Shown: positions 1 through 13,100 of the stretch, one piece after another | How positions within the stretch are numbered: position 1 is the stretch's first letter | How the letters are laid out: each line of letters starts with the position of its first letter | Assembly (NCBI RefSeq): GCF_030936135.1 | Contig: NC_082594.1 | Coordinates: 20,084,879 to 20,148,878, forward strand | DNA: 64,000 nt | Direction: 5' to 3' | DNA from: Gavia stellata | Taxonomy: Eukaryota; Chordata; Aves; Gaviiformes; Gaviidae | Notes under the pieces: generated by a model | Seen by the model: only the letters and a program-made list of their open reading frames with translations | Told to the model about the DNA's origin: nothing | Database searches by the model: none | Position numbers and translations under genes: made by a program

Positions 1-1194
1 CATTTACTACTACAACCTGCTATTTCATAGATTTTGAAGCCAGATAAAAGCATTATAAAGGTCTGGTTTATTTGTGGTGTTCACCCAGTTCCCCTGGAAG
101 CAAGCTCCCAAATCCCATTAGAGCTACTGCCTATCTTTAAAAAGGACATGCAACTCTCCATTAAAGATTGTAAGTAACGATACGTTATGTCTTGTCAATG
201 GTCAACCAATTTCACTTATACAGTCCCAAAAACCTCTTCTCCATGGCTGGGGTGTTAATCTGAATAACTGCATACAGCTCTCTTCTGTAATACAGAACTT
301 TCTTAAGAAGCCTACTTACATTTAATTCTTTTAATCTTTCCTCATAAATTGCTCCCCTTCACTCATTTGTTGCTGTCTCCTGAACTGCCTCCTGAATCAC
401 CAGAGTTGTTCTAGTAGTGAATGCTCAGAAATTAATTCACTGTAGGCAGCCCCCTCTTGTACACCCTGCTAGGACACCCCTCAAAGCATGAATTCTACTA
501 TTTGAAACTTGCATCAAGATGCCTGCCCCATTTCAGCATGTCTCACAGACATCCTGCTCTCCAACTTCTCTTCTGCCCCTGAAGAGTTACAGTGCAATTG
601 ATTCCTGCTCTGTGCATAAAGGGTCTTTTTTCTTCTTGACCTGCATTTTAATGTCTGAGATACCTCATGCTGTTTCTCTGTCTTCATTGGTGTTGCAGCA
701 GTTCCCATTGTTACCATCTGCAGATTTCATTAACATACTGTTTATACTCCCTATTCCAGGCCATTAATAATGAAGATACTAAGTCTGGCTCTACTTACCT
801 TCCCCTGCATATCTCCCTAGGCACCTGTTCCCAGCTGTTTAACACTGCTTCTTGTAATTCTTCTGCTTACATGACCGTTCAGTGCAAGTCAACTGAAATT
901 TTTTCATATCAGCATTTGTGAGAAAGAATCAAATATATTACTTAGAGATCTGTGTATAACATTCACCCTACTGCATCGCATATATCCAAGATTGTCATTC
1001 TATTTAAGTGTGGAAGAATTAGGTTTGATTGACTCAACGTTCAGATAATCCTTGTGTGGCTTCTTGCCTTGTCTTTGTTCTGTGCTTACTATTTATTTTC
1101 TGTTACTTGGTCTTTAATTTGGCTATACAAAAATCAAGACTTAGATCATTTTTGGCTTGCTACAGTCCAGAGATACAGGAGTTGCACATGGATT

Positions 1195-1285
1195 GCACCA
1201 CAGATCCATCTGGTCCGCGATCCTGCTGCTGGCAACAACCAACAGTTGGTATTTGAGGCAAAAGTCAGAGAAAGAATATTAGTTC
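1195..1285 (+). repeat. Possible ancient amniote dispersed repeat relic
   Basis: The segment CCATCTGGTCCGCGATCCTG followed by a GGCAACAACC-AACAG block and AGAGAAAGAA resembles, with many substitutions, a widespread amniote repeat of the form 'ccatctagcccagtatcctgtctctgacagtggcc'. This is recognition from memory of a degenerate sequence. No target-site duplication or intact ends are visible. Confidence 0.3.
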
Positions 1286-4200
1286 ATCTGCCTGATACTG
1301 AAATTCCAGGGCACTGATGGCCACAGTAGATCAGTATATAAGTCAGAGCACAAAGTTCAATCACTCAAATCGCTCTTCACCTTGCAGAGCTATAAAGAGA
1401 CAGCAAAGTGCCCTGAAGTCAGTTGAGTGGAGTGAAATCTTGAGCGTACCAGATTTGCTCAGCACTTCAGGAAGTTGGTCTAAGAATTACCAAGGCTTTT
1501 TTAAAAACAGAGCCAGCAGCAGAAGCTCTGCTGTGAAATCATCGTGCCATGAAATCATCAGGCTGACTGTGTGCCAATTTGTGATGTCTATCCAGGAGTT
1601 GCTTGTCCTTTTTAGTAGTATTACATGGACAGTCAATGAAATCCAGAAAGCCTGCTTGTACAAGGAGGTACTGGCAAGAGCCATGGTCCTTGGCTATTGC
1701 TATGGTTCACAGCTACTTCACAAGAATTAGTGATACAGGTTGTCTTACCACCTATGGATCCCTGCTGACAGCACAGGATGGGTGTTGCTTGTTAAACTGT
1801 AGAGAAGCCATAAGCATGCTGACTTTTTACCAATGCAAGCTCAGCTCCAGAGGTGCACGCGCAAGTTGCTCATGGACAAGAGCCATTATAAGAAGGACTA
1901 ATTTTAAATGCGTGCCTAAACATTTGCAGGGTCTGATCATAAATCTCAGAATAATGGTTGAAAAATCTGATCCCGCTGAAGTCAACGGTGTGTTTACAGG
2001 TAGTGTTGATTTGTGATTCCATTCATGGTGCTGCGGAGCATAGGCGCCGTTCGTTAATCAGCTGTATATATCAGCTCTATTTTCATTCTCTGTTTTCTTA
2101 AGGTTATAATAGCATTCATAGCTAGTTTGTAGGAATACATTCAGAGTCTTCTGCAAACACACTTCTTCTACACGAATTTAGCAAAAATTCTTTATGTGTA
2201 TTCAAGAAGTCATTTCCATTTCTGAATTTCCAAATCTCATGGCTTCTATGTCTGTCTCTGGGGCCTAACCCTGCATTTACTAAGAGTTCATTTACAGAGA
2301 TTTAACTCTTATTGTCAGTGTTGATCTGATCATGAAATCCCACGTTAGCTAGTCACTTTCTCAAACGTTGCCCAGCTTGTTTTTTCTGCTTTTCAAAAAC
2401 CAGTTTAAGTTTATAAGCATCCTTGGTTTAATGCTCATCTACATAAAATCTTAATAAAAGTAATACAGGCAAGTCTTTTTTTACTGGTAAAAGCCAAGCT
2501 TGTCTGCAGTGCTTTTGCAAAAAGTCATACAAGAGGGCTCTCCTTTAAATAGTACTCCAGTGATTTTCAAGGACCTTATCCAAGACATTTTCCAGGATTT
2601 AACACTATCATGTGGCACAGTGTGGATATCCCAAAGGTGCAGCTGAGGGAAGGAGTAAAAGGGGACACAGAACTGACGTCTTTTGTATTGCAGTACGTGT
2701 TCATACAAGTCTTCAGAAAATCACTGTTAGCACTAGGCTATTTTATGCAAGCACTGTACTTACTACCTGTATATAGAACAAACTAAGCATCATGTGAACA
2801 AAAGAACACCTGCTGTAGAGAAATAAATGTCTTGCCAAGAGGGAAAAAAAAGTTGTTAGCTCTTAATCCTGTAAGTATTTCAGAGTCCAAAGTAAAGGGA
2901 TGATGATTTGCTTATTAGACTTCTGATAACATCCAGCTGTTAGCCTAGTGCTAACAGTGGTTTTCTGAAGAGTCAGCTGTATGTGCCTGCCCCAGCACAG
3001 CATCTGACCAACTGGATTTAAAAGGTTGGAAACTATGAATTGATAATATTATTAAAAATACTACATAGGAAAGAAGCAGTACAGGACAAGACAACTGAAG
3101 TCTTTGCAAGAGTTTTACTTCTGACAGAAACTTTTCTCTTGAGTTTCCAGGCTAAGTACATAAACGGCAGGAAGTTTGTTTTTCACTGGGAGCTCTCAAA
3201 GCACTCGTAGGGTCATAAGGAAAAGCAGCCTAGAACTAGTCACACTTCATTAGCGGTTCCAGTTCAGTACAAACCTGCTTCTTGTTCCAGCAGATCGAAA
3301 CATAGCAGCCTAGCATACCTCACTGCTCCTGTCATTTGTAAATCAGGAGCGCTGCCTAGGCAGAGTTAGCCTTACATACCAGTAACCTGAGTTCACAGGA
3401 CAAGGGCAACCCTCATCAAAATGATTGGGCTGCCTAGTTTGCAGCAGTGGCCACAGCAAATGACACTAAGGATGCAGGGGACACTTGGGTGCCAGTGGAA
3501 AGTTGCACTTCTCTGGTTCTCCACCACTCTTCCCAGCTGCTTCTGTTGTGTCCACCCCAGTTAGGTGCATCTTTCACTACTTACAGGAAAGAGTCAGTGG
3601 GAACTTGGAGTATGTGTTTTATCAAGTTAATCAACCTGATCAAACATGTTTGCCCTGTTCTAGGAGAAGACATAAAAACATGACTTGTAGTGCTTGGAGT
3701 AATGGAGATGCATCAAACTACAGCAGCTGAGGCTGTGGTCATGACATGCACAGACTGATGATGTTCAATACGTGAAAACAGAGGAAGCAGGTCACACAAC
3801 TGCATTTATACAGCTAGGTTACTGGTTTTTGTTAGCAGTTCAGACCCAAATCAGGCTGGGTTGCCTAGAAAGATGAAAATGAGGCTTTAAGTTGCATGGC
3901 CTTTATTAACAGGTTTGAGCTGAAGATGCAGAACCTTGGATATGGCTCCAAAGTTTAGTGACATTTGAGTTCAGCGTTGAATTTCAGGAGGCATTACTTA
4001 GAGTCTTCAGCCTTAAAGTTCTGGTCTGGATGCAAAACCACATCTATATTTTGGACCCATCTTTGGGTTTGGATCCTCTCTGATTCCTTCCAATCCTCAC
4101 ATGATGGAGTAGAGGAACCTACAGCAAACTTCGCAATACCAGAGATTCTTCTATAGAAAGTAGAAAACCACACCATCCTTCCAAAAAAACCCTCATTTAT

Positions 4201-5654
4201 ACCTGACTTTTGCCTCATGGGAATTCACAGGGGAAGCTTGTTGTAGACCACGATTCCAGTGACAGTGTTCTCTTGTTATTAGTGAAAACTTACATTTGCA
4301 TCCAGAAGCAATGTTCATGCTTTCCAGTAACATCATAAACCAGGTGCTAGAGATAATACAGTAGAGGAAATACCAATGACTTGACATATGGTGTGTTTAA
4401 CAATCCACCACTGAAATTATTCACACTTGAGTTTGAAATGGGAATGTATCACAGGAGAAAAGCCTGTATTCCACTTTCTTCTCTTCTGCTGGCTACCAGA
4501 CATTTAATTTCACATTGGTGTGAGATCCTGTAACATGAGGGTATTTCCTGGAGAAAGTAAGCAAGTATAAATGGGACAGAGAAGCTTTGCAAAAAATATC
4601 TGTGACATCACAGATGTCTGGCTATGAGAAAACTGGTCAGATTTTTCTGTGAGGAAAACAAATTCCTTAAAAAGACAAAGAACCCAGATTATATGGCCAT
4701 TACAAAAAAAAAAAAAAGTCTCTTTGATGACAGGATAATCAAGGTTGTGTTTGGCTAAAGCTCTGATTCCGGATTTGTTGTAACCTGATAAACTGCTGAT
4801 ACTTCTGAAAAGGGCAGCTCCCTTTTGCTCCCATCTACAGCTGCTTGTTCACGCTGGCTTGTTTGTGTAGGGCTCTGTGTATATGTGGCAAGACAGCTGA
4901 AGGACCAAAATCCAGCTTTTGATGAAATTACTTTTCAGTTGGATGAATTCCCAGATCAATCCTGTGACCAGAAGAACATCGGCATGAACCCAGGGGTGGA
5001 GGCGAGAGGGAGAGCCAGGCTGCCTGTTTTGGCACGTGCAGATTTTGTTGACTAGAAGTGACTGTGCAATCACAGCTCGAGGCAGACTTATGCTGCTCCT
5101 TCCACAGCTGAAGCCTCTTCTCATCTCAGAGACCACCTGAAAAGATAAAAGGCTAATGCTTTGCTACCCAAGCAAGTGGTACAAACCCTGGGAAATGTAA
5201 TTACAAATCACTTTAAATCTATTGCAGTTTTCAAAATCGGTTATTTTGAAACTGCTGTGGGAAGGGGGGCATTGTATACTCAGTAGTTTTTATCATCCCA
5301 TAAATAATTATATTGATGACAGGTATTTAATTTATTCATTTTTCTTATGTAATTGCTTCACTTCATCTACTCAGTTGTGATCCTATCCTGATCCCAAATA
5401 GAGGATGGCTTAAAACCCAGTGCAAGAAGTTACTAGTTTGTTGCAGCACTTCACATCACAGTAAACATTACAGACATGAACGTTCTCTCTCATATGAAAT
5501 CTTTGACTGTTACTCTGTTTTTTAGCCTCAGCTGCTGTAATTTCCTGGCCAAACATGGGAAATGATTGATTTAGTTTGCAAGAAAAAAACGCTCCGCTTC
5601 ACTGTTAGAAAAACTTACCAAGTAAAGAGGTGGTGAAATACTGCAAGCAGAGCC

Positions 5655-5765
5655 TCTGGGCAGGCTGGGGAATGCCTCTGGAGGTTTTTAAGAACAGGCT
5701 GGACAAACATGGGTAAATACATCTGAGTTTGCCTGATGGAGGCATTTGGACTAGGTGACCGCCCA
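5655..5765 (+). repeat. Old CR1/L3-like LINE 3' fragment
   Basis: The phrases CTCTGGAGGTTTTTAAGAAC, AGGCTGGACAAACA and GGAGGCATTTGGACTAGGTG follow the order of the conserved 3' end of CR1/L3 elements (gaggtttttaagaacaggctggacaaac ... ggactagatgacct). It is more diverged than the CR1 copy about 300 bp away and lies on the opposite strand, so it is an independent, older insertion. Confidence 0.65.
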
Positions 5766-6070
5766 ACGTGTGTCTTCACGCTCTCTGCATGCCAGTAACA
5801 GCCTGTAGGATACTTCTGCTGTGCACCATGTGTAGGTCTAACTGTCCACTGTGTGAAAGCAGGAGCAGGGGGAAAGGGCAGAAAAGGGTTTTCTGTTAGC
5901 TGACAGGTGGGTAAGTGCTTCTGATAACATACTCAGGGTCAGCATCCTCCCAAAGGGGGGATGGGCTCTGCGGGAGGAGCACTGACAGGCGGCTGGTGGT
6001 GCTTCTGGGCTGCATGTTTCTCCAGCCAAACAGAGCCATCATCCCTCTCCAGCTGGATGGTGCAACCATT

Positions 6071-7226
6071 AGAATCATAGAAACATAGAGTCGTTTAGGT
6101 TGGAAAAGACCTTTAAGATCATCAAGTCCAACCATAAACCTAACACTACCAAGTCCACCACTAAGCCATGTCCCTAAGCGCCTCATCCACACATCTTTTA
6201 AAAACCTCCAGGGAGGGTGACTCCACCACTTCCCTGGGCAGCCTGTTCCAGTGTCTGACAACCCTTTCAGGGAAGAAGTTTTTCCCAATATCCAGTCTAA
6301 ACCTCCCCCGATGCAACTTGAGGCCATTTCCTCTTGTCCTATCACTTGTCACTTGGGAGAAGAGACCAACACCCACCTCTCTGCAACCCCCTTTCAGGTA
6401 ATTGTAGAGAGCGATGAGGTCTCCCCTCAGCCTCCTCTTCTCCAGGCTGAACAACCCCAGTTCCCTCAGACGCTCCTCATCAGACTTGTGCTCCAGACCC
6501 CTCACCAGCTTCGTCGCCCTTCTCTGGACACGCTCCAGCACCTCAATGTCCTCCTTGTAGTGAGGGGCCCAAAACTGAACACAGGATTCGAGGTGCAGCC
6601 TCACCAGCACCGAGTACAGGGGCACAATCACCTCCCTACTCCTGCTGGCCACACTGTTTCTGATACAGGCCAGGATGCCATTGGCCTTCTTGGCCACCTG
6701 GGCACACTGTCGGCTCATGTTCAGACGGCTGTCGACCAACACCCCCAGGTCCTTTTCCACCAGGCAGCTTTCCAGGCACTCATCCCCAAGCCTGTAGTAT
6801 TGCATGGGGTTGTTGTGGCCAAAGTGCAGGACCCGGCACTTGGCCTTGTTGAACCTCATACAATTGGCCTGGGCCCATCGATCCAGCCTGTCCAGATCCC
6901 TCTGCAGAGCCTTCCTACCCTCAAGCAGATCAACACTCCCTCCCATCTTGGTGTCATCTGCAAACTTAACTGAGGGTACACTCGATCCCCTCATCCGGAT
7001 CATCAATAAATATGTTAAACTGAACTGGCCCCAAAACTGAGCCCTGGGGAACACCACTTGTGACCGGCCGCCAAATGGATTTAACTCCATTCACCACAAC
7101 TCTTTGGGCCTGGCCATCCAGACAGTCTTTTACCCAGCGAAGAGTGCACCCATCCAAGCCATAAGCAGTCAGTTTCTCCAGGAGAATGCTGTGGGAAATG
7201 CTGTCAAAGGCTTTTACTAAAGTCCC
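6071..7226 (-). mobile_element. CR1 LINE, 5'-truncated, reverse transcriptase 3' half
   Basis: Read on the - strand this encodes the C-terminal half of the CR1 ORF2 protein: [14 protein letters not shown] (palm motif A), [10 protein letters not shown], then FADDTK (catalytic motif C). The CR1-typical tail follows: [72 protein letters not shown]. The element ends at the low-coordinate side with degenerate 8-bp ATTCTATG-type 3' repeats (6071-6092). The 5' break is near 7226, just upstream of the DFSKAFD region. It is dead: the frame changes between the [10 protein letters not shown] and FADDTK parts (about 6970-7090), there is another indel at the AFD motif (about 7205-7215), and both the endonuclease and ORF1 are missing. 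Severe 5' truncation is usual for CR1, and target-site duplications are usually absent. Confidence 0.95.
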
Positions 7227-7420
7227 TGCTGAAGCAGGGCTACTTTTGTAACAGTGTGAGAGCAGAAGGTGATCGGGAGGAAGCTTACAGGTACAAAGAG
7301 GACAGCTGGCATAGGAGCTAAACATATTTTAAAAATCCTCTTTTTCTGGAGGTGCAAACATCTTTTCTAGTATAATGACACACAGTTGTAATAATGTACA
7401 AGTTACAGCCATGCCAAGCT

Positions 7421-7462
7421 ATTACTTCCAGTATGTTCAGCATTACTTCCAGTATGCTCAGC
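7421..7462. repeat. 21-bp tandem duplication (two copies)
   Basis: ATTACTTCCAGTATGTTCAGC at 7421-7441 is followed directly by a copy at 7442-7462 that differs at one base. It lies in presumed IL17D intron and no function is suggested. Confidence 0.9.
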
Positions 7463-8548
7463 AGGAAAAGCGGGTAAAGAACAAAGCAACAAATATATCA
7501 CCACCAAAATAAGCAGTGTGGGTACACACTCTAGTACTTGTACTCTGCTGTGTACTTAGTCTTTAATTTCAAAAACCAAGCAGGCTTTATCAGCTTTTTC
7601 TTCTTTGCTAAAAACAATGACTATAGGTCAGCCAGGATCTGTATGACTTGAGACCATAGTATCACATCTTTGTTTCTGCATCCAACAACATCCAGAGAGG
7701 AATGTTGGAACTTGGACTTTGTTGCTCCAAGCTGTACTTAGGTTACAAGCTTTCCAGCTTCTGCTAATCAGGAATTTCCAGAGACAGGGCATTAATTAGC
7801 AAAAAGAAAGGGTCAAACAACAAATTGTAAGACAACAAAAAATAGAGGCTATACTCTTGAAGCTTTGGGGGAATGCTTTACTTCAAAATGTAGCAGGAGA
7901 GGGCAGAAAAAACATTAACTTTGCAGTTTATCTCAGTATGAGCATGCAAATGTTACTCTACTCTGGTTAGAGGAAGAGACAGTGGAGGTGAATTAAAGGA
8001 AGAAATACAGAGTTCTGCTTTCAAGAGGAAGGCACCTTTGTAACCCCAAGTACACTACGGAGCAAAAACTATTGCAGAAATAATAGTATAATTTAATTCT
8101 ATTTAAATTATAAAATTTTAAAACATCATGTTATAGCTTCAAAAATAATAATCTCAACAAGGATGTGTACCATTTTTTTAAGAACTCAAGGAAAATCAAA
8201 AGTTTGCAAATGCCCAAGTGTCCTTTTTAATGCTCTATTTACCTATTTAGTCCAAAACGCAAAGCTTATTCTGCTTAAACCCCTGAATCTCACATTTTAG
8301 AAAGCCAGTCACTTCATATTTCAGTGTGCATGGTAGGACCTGATCAGTTCTGTAAGTTGTTCATGTTTTTTCTTTACACTTTACAAATAAGAAGCCAGAC
8401 AGCAACAGCTACAGCTATTCTGCCTGGCAAAGAAAACAAAACTATTACATAAATGTTTACTGTCAAATCACATTCTAATTCTGTCTTCCAGATGAATATA
8501 TCTGTTTTTAGAGATACTAATGAATATTTATCATTTGCTTCCCTGTAG

Positions 8549-8864
8549 AATTTCGTATGATCCCACAAGATATCCTAAATACATTCCTGAAGCATACTGT
8601 CTGTGCAAAGGCTGCCTCATGGGGATCTTTGGTGAGGAGAATTTTCACTTCCGCAGCACCCCTGTGTACATGCCAACAGTCATCCTCCGTCGCACGTCAT
8701 CGTGTGCTGGGGGCCGTTACATCTACACAGAAGATTATGTCACTATCCCAGTGGGCTGCACTTGTGTACCCGAGCAAGAAAAAGAGGCTGAAAGCGTAAA
8801 TTCCAGCATAGATAAGCAAGAAATGAAGTTGCTGGTAAGCCAGAACAAGCCGTCATCAGAATGA
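8549..8864 (+). CDS. IL17D: Interleukin-17D, last coding exon (5' exons outside the window)
   Basis: This is the 3' coding exon of a secreted IL-17 family cytokine. A pyrimidine-rich acceptor (CTTCCCTGTAG) ends at 8548. The first base completes a split codon, and the frame then reads ISYDPTRYPKYIPEAYCLC and runs open to TGA at 8862-8864. The exon carries the C-terminal half of the cystine-knot fold: cysteines in CLCKGC, SCAGG and VGCTC, the segment PVYMPTVILRRT, and the ending NSSIDKQ that I recognise from vertebrate IL17D. It is a terminal exon, as in mammalian IL17D. No exon with the N-terminal half or a signal peptide was seen in 1-8548, so those exons should lie upstream of the window. 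IL17D signals outside the cell; CD93 has been reported as its receptor in mammals. The gene converges on EEF1AKMT1. The identity is secure against other IL-17 paralogs because the flanking genes also match the human locus. Confidence 0.95.
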
Positions 8865-10049
8865 AGAATATGGAGTTGTGTTACAGTATTGGCTTCACAT
8901 CATCATTTCACCACCTCAGGAAACTGCACCGCGGCAGCAAACACATTGACTTACCCTCTTTTTCTACTCACAGTTATTTCAGTTATAAGGCGGAAAGTTT
9001 TGTCCAGTCACTCAGATCATTAGAGATGACAATTCATATTAAGAACTTCTTTAGTTCATGTAAGTATTTGTTGCAAATTCCAAAGTAGTTTTTTTTCTTC
9101 TTAGAGCATAACATTTTATACTTGCTTATTCACAGTAAATTTTAGAAGATGATGCAACTGTAAGACATGCTAGCTACTACTTTAGCAGACTACTGGTTGT
9201 AGATATTTTTAAGGAATCTCTTATATCCTACTTTTAAATACTCTTATATAAAATCACATAGCTGCCATCAGTTAAAAGAATAATTTCTCAGGCTGGGAGA
9301 GCCTTCCTTTATATTGCATATCTCAACTCCAAGCAGTGTTTTTGGCTGTTACATCTTTGTCTATTTATACACTACAGCAAGGAAACCTTTGCTGAGTTTG
9401 AGTCATTCATGAAACAATATTCTATGAGTTTGCTATTTTTAAACTTGCCAAATTGCTAAGGGTACAAAAGAAGTGTTGAGAAAAAGCATGCAGGAATATT
9501 GTAAAACTTCAGTGGACTTTTCTGATGTGGACTAAGTCTAAATACACGGAAAATACCAATTAGAAAAAACACAGATTAGGTCCCAAGAATTCTGTATTAG
9601 ATTTCATTCATCATTAACCACTTAACTGTTTCTTGTGACAAAACTGTATTCAGTTGAAAGGCCAAAACCTTTTTCATGTTAGGAGAGGAGATTCCCCATT
9701 AAAAAAAAATAAGTACGAAGTATAGGCTTCATCTCAGGTACGCTGCAATGTATAAACAGGCTTGGTCTTAACTTCCAGATGCTATAAAGGACATTGAGGT
9801 GACTCCCAGCCAATCCAAACTTGTTAAATACAACTGATTTATACAATTAGTGTTACTCATTTTTCCCTATGCTACAGGTAACAGACAATCACCTGCAAAA
9901 GATGCTAGTCTGCAGAAGAGCAGTCTTCCATCTTTGCGGCTTACAGGAACTTGGTGGCAAGCCCTAAACAGAAACGCTAGATACACAAAAACTTGCATTT
10001 CCAGAACAAGAGACTGAAGGCTGACTCAGTTTAGTGAATGAGAATCAGG

Positions 10050-10190
10050 AATAAACAGGCATACCTTGCATGACTGTAGCTCGTCAGAGGGCCACAATCA
10101 CCAAAGCTGATAAATCTCTGAATGCACAGCAGAGAGTATCTTTTACAGTTGAAAGATCATGACTGCAATATCATTACAAAAAATAATAAA
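10050..10190 (+). terminator. IL17D: Candidate IL17D polyadenylation signals
   Basis: The first canonical AATAAA hexamers downstream of the IL17D stop are at 10050-10055 and 10185-10190, about 1.2 and 1.3 kb after the stop. That is a plausible 3' UTR length. Hexamers alone are weak evidence, and other AATAAA copies occur further on (for example near 13907 and 13970). Confidence 0.35.
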
Positions 10191-13100
10191 CATCATATGC
10201 AGCAATGTATTTGCTACATCAAGAATCTCAAAATTGGGCTTAATTCATAGCGGAGAAAGTCCCTACACTACCCAAACACAGGCTCCTTTGGAGTGTCATT
10301 GGATGAAGAATGGAAAGACTATGAGCTAAACAGAATTAACAAGTTAAATAGAGAATGAAAATCATATGACAAGTCCTTGTCTTGATGCATAATTATTGAC
10401 TGTGCTTTTTATGACTCAGTCTAGTATAACAGTGTTTTTATAGTGCAATCTGTATAGCTTCTTACAAAGCCTAAAACAACTTTAAGAACTCCAGAAACCA
10501 ATAAAAGATTCCCATCACAATGTCAGATTGAAGTTTATAACTGTGTTTCTTGTGCAGATGCTCTTTCACAATTCTGCTTGTTTTTTGATCTGTGTTTCCT
10601 CAAATTGTGATGCTTCTATCTCAAGGGGATTCTCAAAGGAGAGTTCAAAGAAGGTCATAAAGTGTTTATACTACTCAGAGAACAGCTAATTGCCTAGCTG
10701 CTGCCAGCAATTAAAGGTAGTTACCTGTTCCCTGGAGAATGTAATTACTTGCAGCAATTACAGCCACTTTTCCTTCCTCCTAATGTGGAAGAACTCCACA
10801 CCCTCTGAGAAGAGAGAAATGGTGAACAAAAAACAAGGGGCTCAAAAGGGTAGCAGACCCACAAAACTGGAGAAACACTGCATTAGATGACACTTCAGCA
10901 GTCTAAGATCTTACTGTGGCATTTTTTTTCTACAGAGACACACACTTCAGACAGGGTGAAGTTACACCTTCAGACTCCACAGCATGGAAAGCAAAGTCTG
11001 CACAGTAAAAGGCAGTAAAAACCCCAACAACAACAAAAAAATTCCAAACCACACAGCCTTTAACATTTAGTAAATACCCAGAAGGGCTACCAGCTAAAGC
11101 TCTGGCTAAACACTGCCCTCCAGCAAAACTCATCCGTCTGCCCACACACTTTTTTTAATGCAAATTTGTCTGCAACAAATTAGTTACTAGAGCACATGGA
11201 TTTATTTTCATGATGTGGAGAAAAAAAATCTCATTTTTTGTTGTGACTGTCTAGTCCTGCAGGCATAAATTATGGAGTCAGTTTCAGGTTTTCAAGTAAC
11301 TAGAGCATGTTCTGGGAATTCCTGGGAGTTGCAGGCTAAGATCAGGTAAATGGAACACAATCAGTTTCGCCAATCCAGAAAAACAGATGCCTTAGCTTAC
11401 ATATAGCTTCAGGAATTGGATGACTGAAGGGAAAGTGTTAGAGAGCTGCAAAACCTCAATGGATCAATAGATTACGTATGTTGGCGACCTCCTTCTCGTC
11501 ATACTGCAACAAGTGCAGAGAGCTTCCTATGGTTACAGACAACCTTATGTTATCTTACTCAGAAGCCCATTTTCCTTTTTTAATCCTCACCCTTTTCTGT
11601 GACAGACTTTTTAGCTGAGCCAATTTGCTTCCTGATCCAGCTTTCCAGTTAGGTGTCTCTTAAAAGCTATGTTTATGTTTTAGTGTGAGCAACTGTTTGA
11701 TAATAATTTGTTAGTGAACAACTGTTTGTTAATACTTAACATCAAGAACTATTAGCTATAAAAACATTTGTTAACCTTCAAAATAACCTTCCATATAGAA
11801 ACCCTCTCCACATTACTCATGTGGAAAAGGTTGAGTATTAAATGTAGTTTGCATTTGTTTGGCATTTTTTTTTTCAAGAGATCATCACATCATGGATTTA
11901 TATCAGTTTCACTTCAGCTGTGGTGTGACATTTTCCAGCTTCTAGCCCTCTGGTTACAGCTGCTGCAGCCTTGCCTTTAATTTGCATGGGGGGAGGAGGG
12001 TTCGTTGGAGTTGCTTCAAGGCTCACAAACTGTTGACACAAGGCAGACATGAAATGCTTCATTGAACCAACTCCAGGCCCAATAAATGCAAACAATTCAA
12101 AGCTGAAACTATCTGGCAGCTGCAGCTGATTTGAGAAAATTTTTGTTGTGCCAGGAAAATCTTTTCCTTCAATGAGGTTGTCCCTGGAATACATTAGGAG
12201 CCACAAAACACAGAACAATATCCTTGGTAAAGAGATTATTTTCTTCTCTGTAGTAACACTTAAGATAGATTGGAAAATTCATATTATTCAGGAAAGCTGA
12301 GAAAACCCTGAGATGCTAGTTTTGGTTTACTAGCCAGTCATTACATGAAGGTGTTTGTCTGAATAGGCGGAGGTCTACAGCTGCAAGTAAACATGAAATG
12401 GCATGGGGGAACATGAACATGAAAGCAGCAAGGGGAAAAGGGAAAAAGGCTGTGATCTGCTTAGAAAGTATAAACACCCATTGATCTTGCTGGGATTAAG
12501 TAACAGCCATTAACTACCTGGACTAGGGCACATGAGGGAGATCTAGTCAATCCTACATGTTTTGCTGAGTAGCGGCATGAGCTACCACTTGGTTTTGCTC
12601 TATTCCCATCTAAGGAGGCAGCAGAACATGAGTAGACCCAGAGCGGCAGCACAGCTCTGATACCAGCTGACAAGGGGCTTCTGCAACCCAAACTCAGCCG
12701 CCCTGCTTCCCACCTCACTGAACGGTACTGGGGCTGGGCCGTGCAGGTTACCAAGGGAGAGTGACAAAACCATCAGAGATACTGCCCACTTGCTTTGGTA
12801 CAGAGGGGCATGGGTGGAGGGTGAAGGCAATTGTGTAGTACAGGGACGGGCTAACTGTGCAACACTGAGCTGAAAGCAACACCATTTTTAATGGGAAGTG
12901 CAGATTAGATCTTAATGGAAGCAGTACCTTAGACTTCATGCAACAGCATTTCTAGAAATGTTTCATTTGTCATCCGGGGTGAGGTGCAGGCAGCACCTTC
13001 CACCTACAGCCTGTGCACAAGACCCCAGGTTTCCTCTGCCAAGTGTCACCTTCATACCGACAGCAGGGCATTGAGATGTCCTGCTGCTGCACAGTGCCTG

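Larger units (their letters stand above)
1..8548 (+). other. IL17D: IL17D intron (5' part of gene, no exon seen)
   Basis: This stretch lies upstream of the IL17D terminal exon and should be intron. I looked for a GC-rich exon encoding the N-terminal half of an IL-17 protein or a signal peptide and saw none. Open frames here are short and have no recognisable similarity. It contains a CR1 fragment (6071-7226), an older CR1/L3-like 3' end (5655-5765), a possible ancient dispersed repeat (1195-1285) and a 21-bp tandem duplication (7421-7462). Part of it could be intergenic if the bird gene is compact, but a terminal exon with a proper acceptor requires an upstream exon. Confidence 0.6.

Noticed and set aside
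1317-2016. Two overlapping 137-codon + strand frames in the IL17D intron
   Set aside because: There is no family resemblance to IL-17 proteins or other domains, and the composition is typical of random open frames.
6251-6973. 240-codon + strand open frame
   Set aside because: It is the antisense strand of the CR1 reverse transcriptase region, and a matching antisense frame appears in the other CR1 copy (41621-42100).
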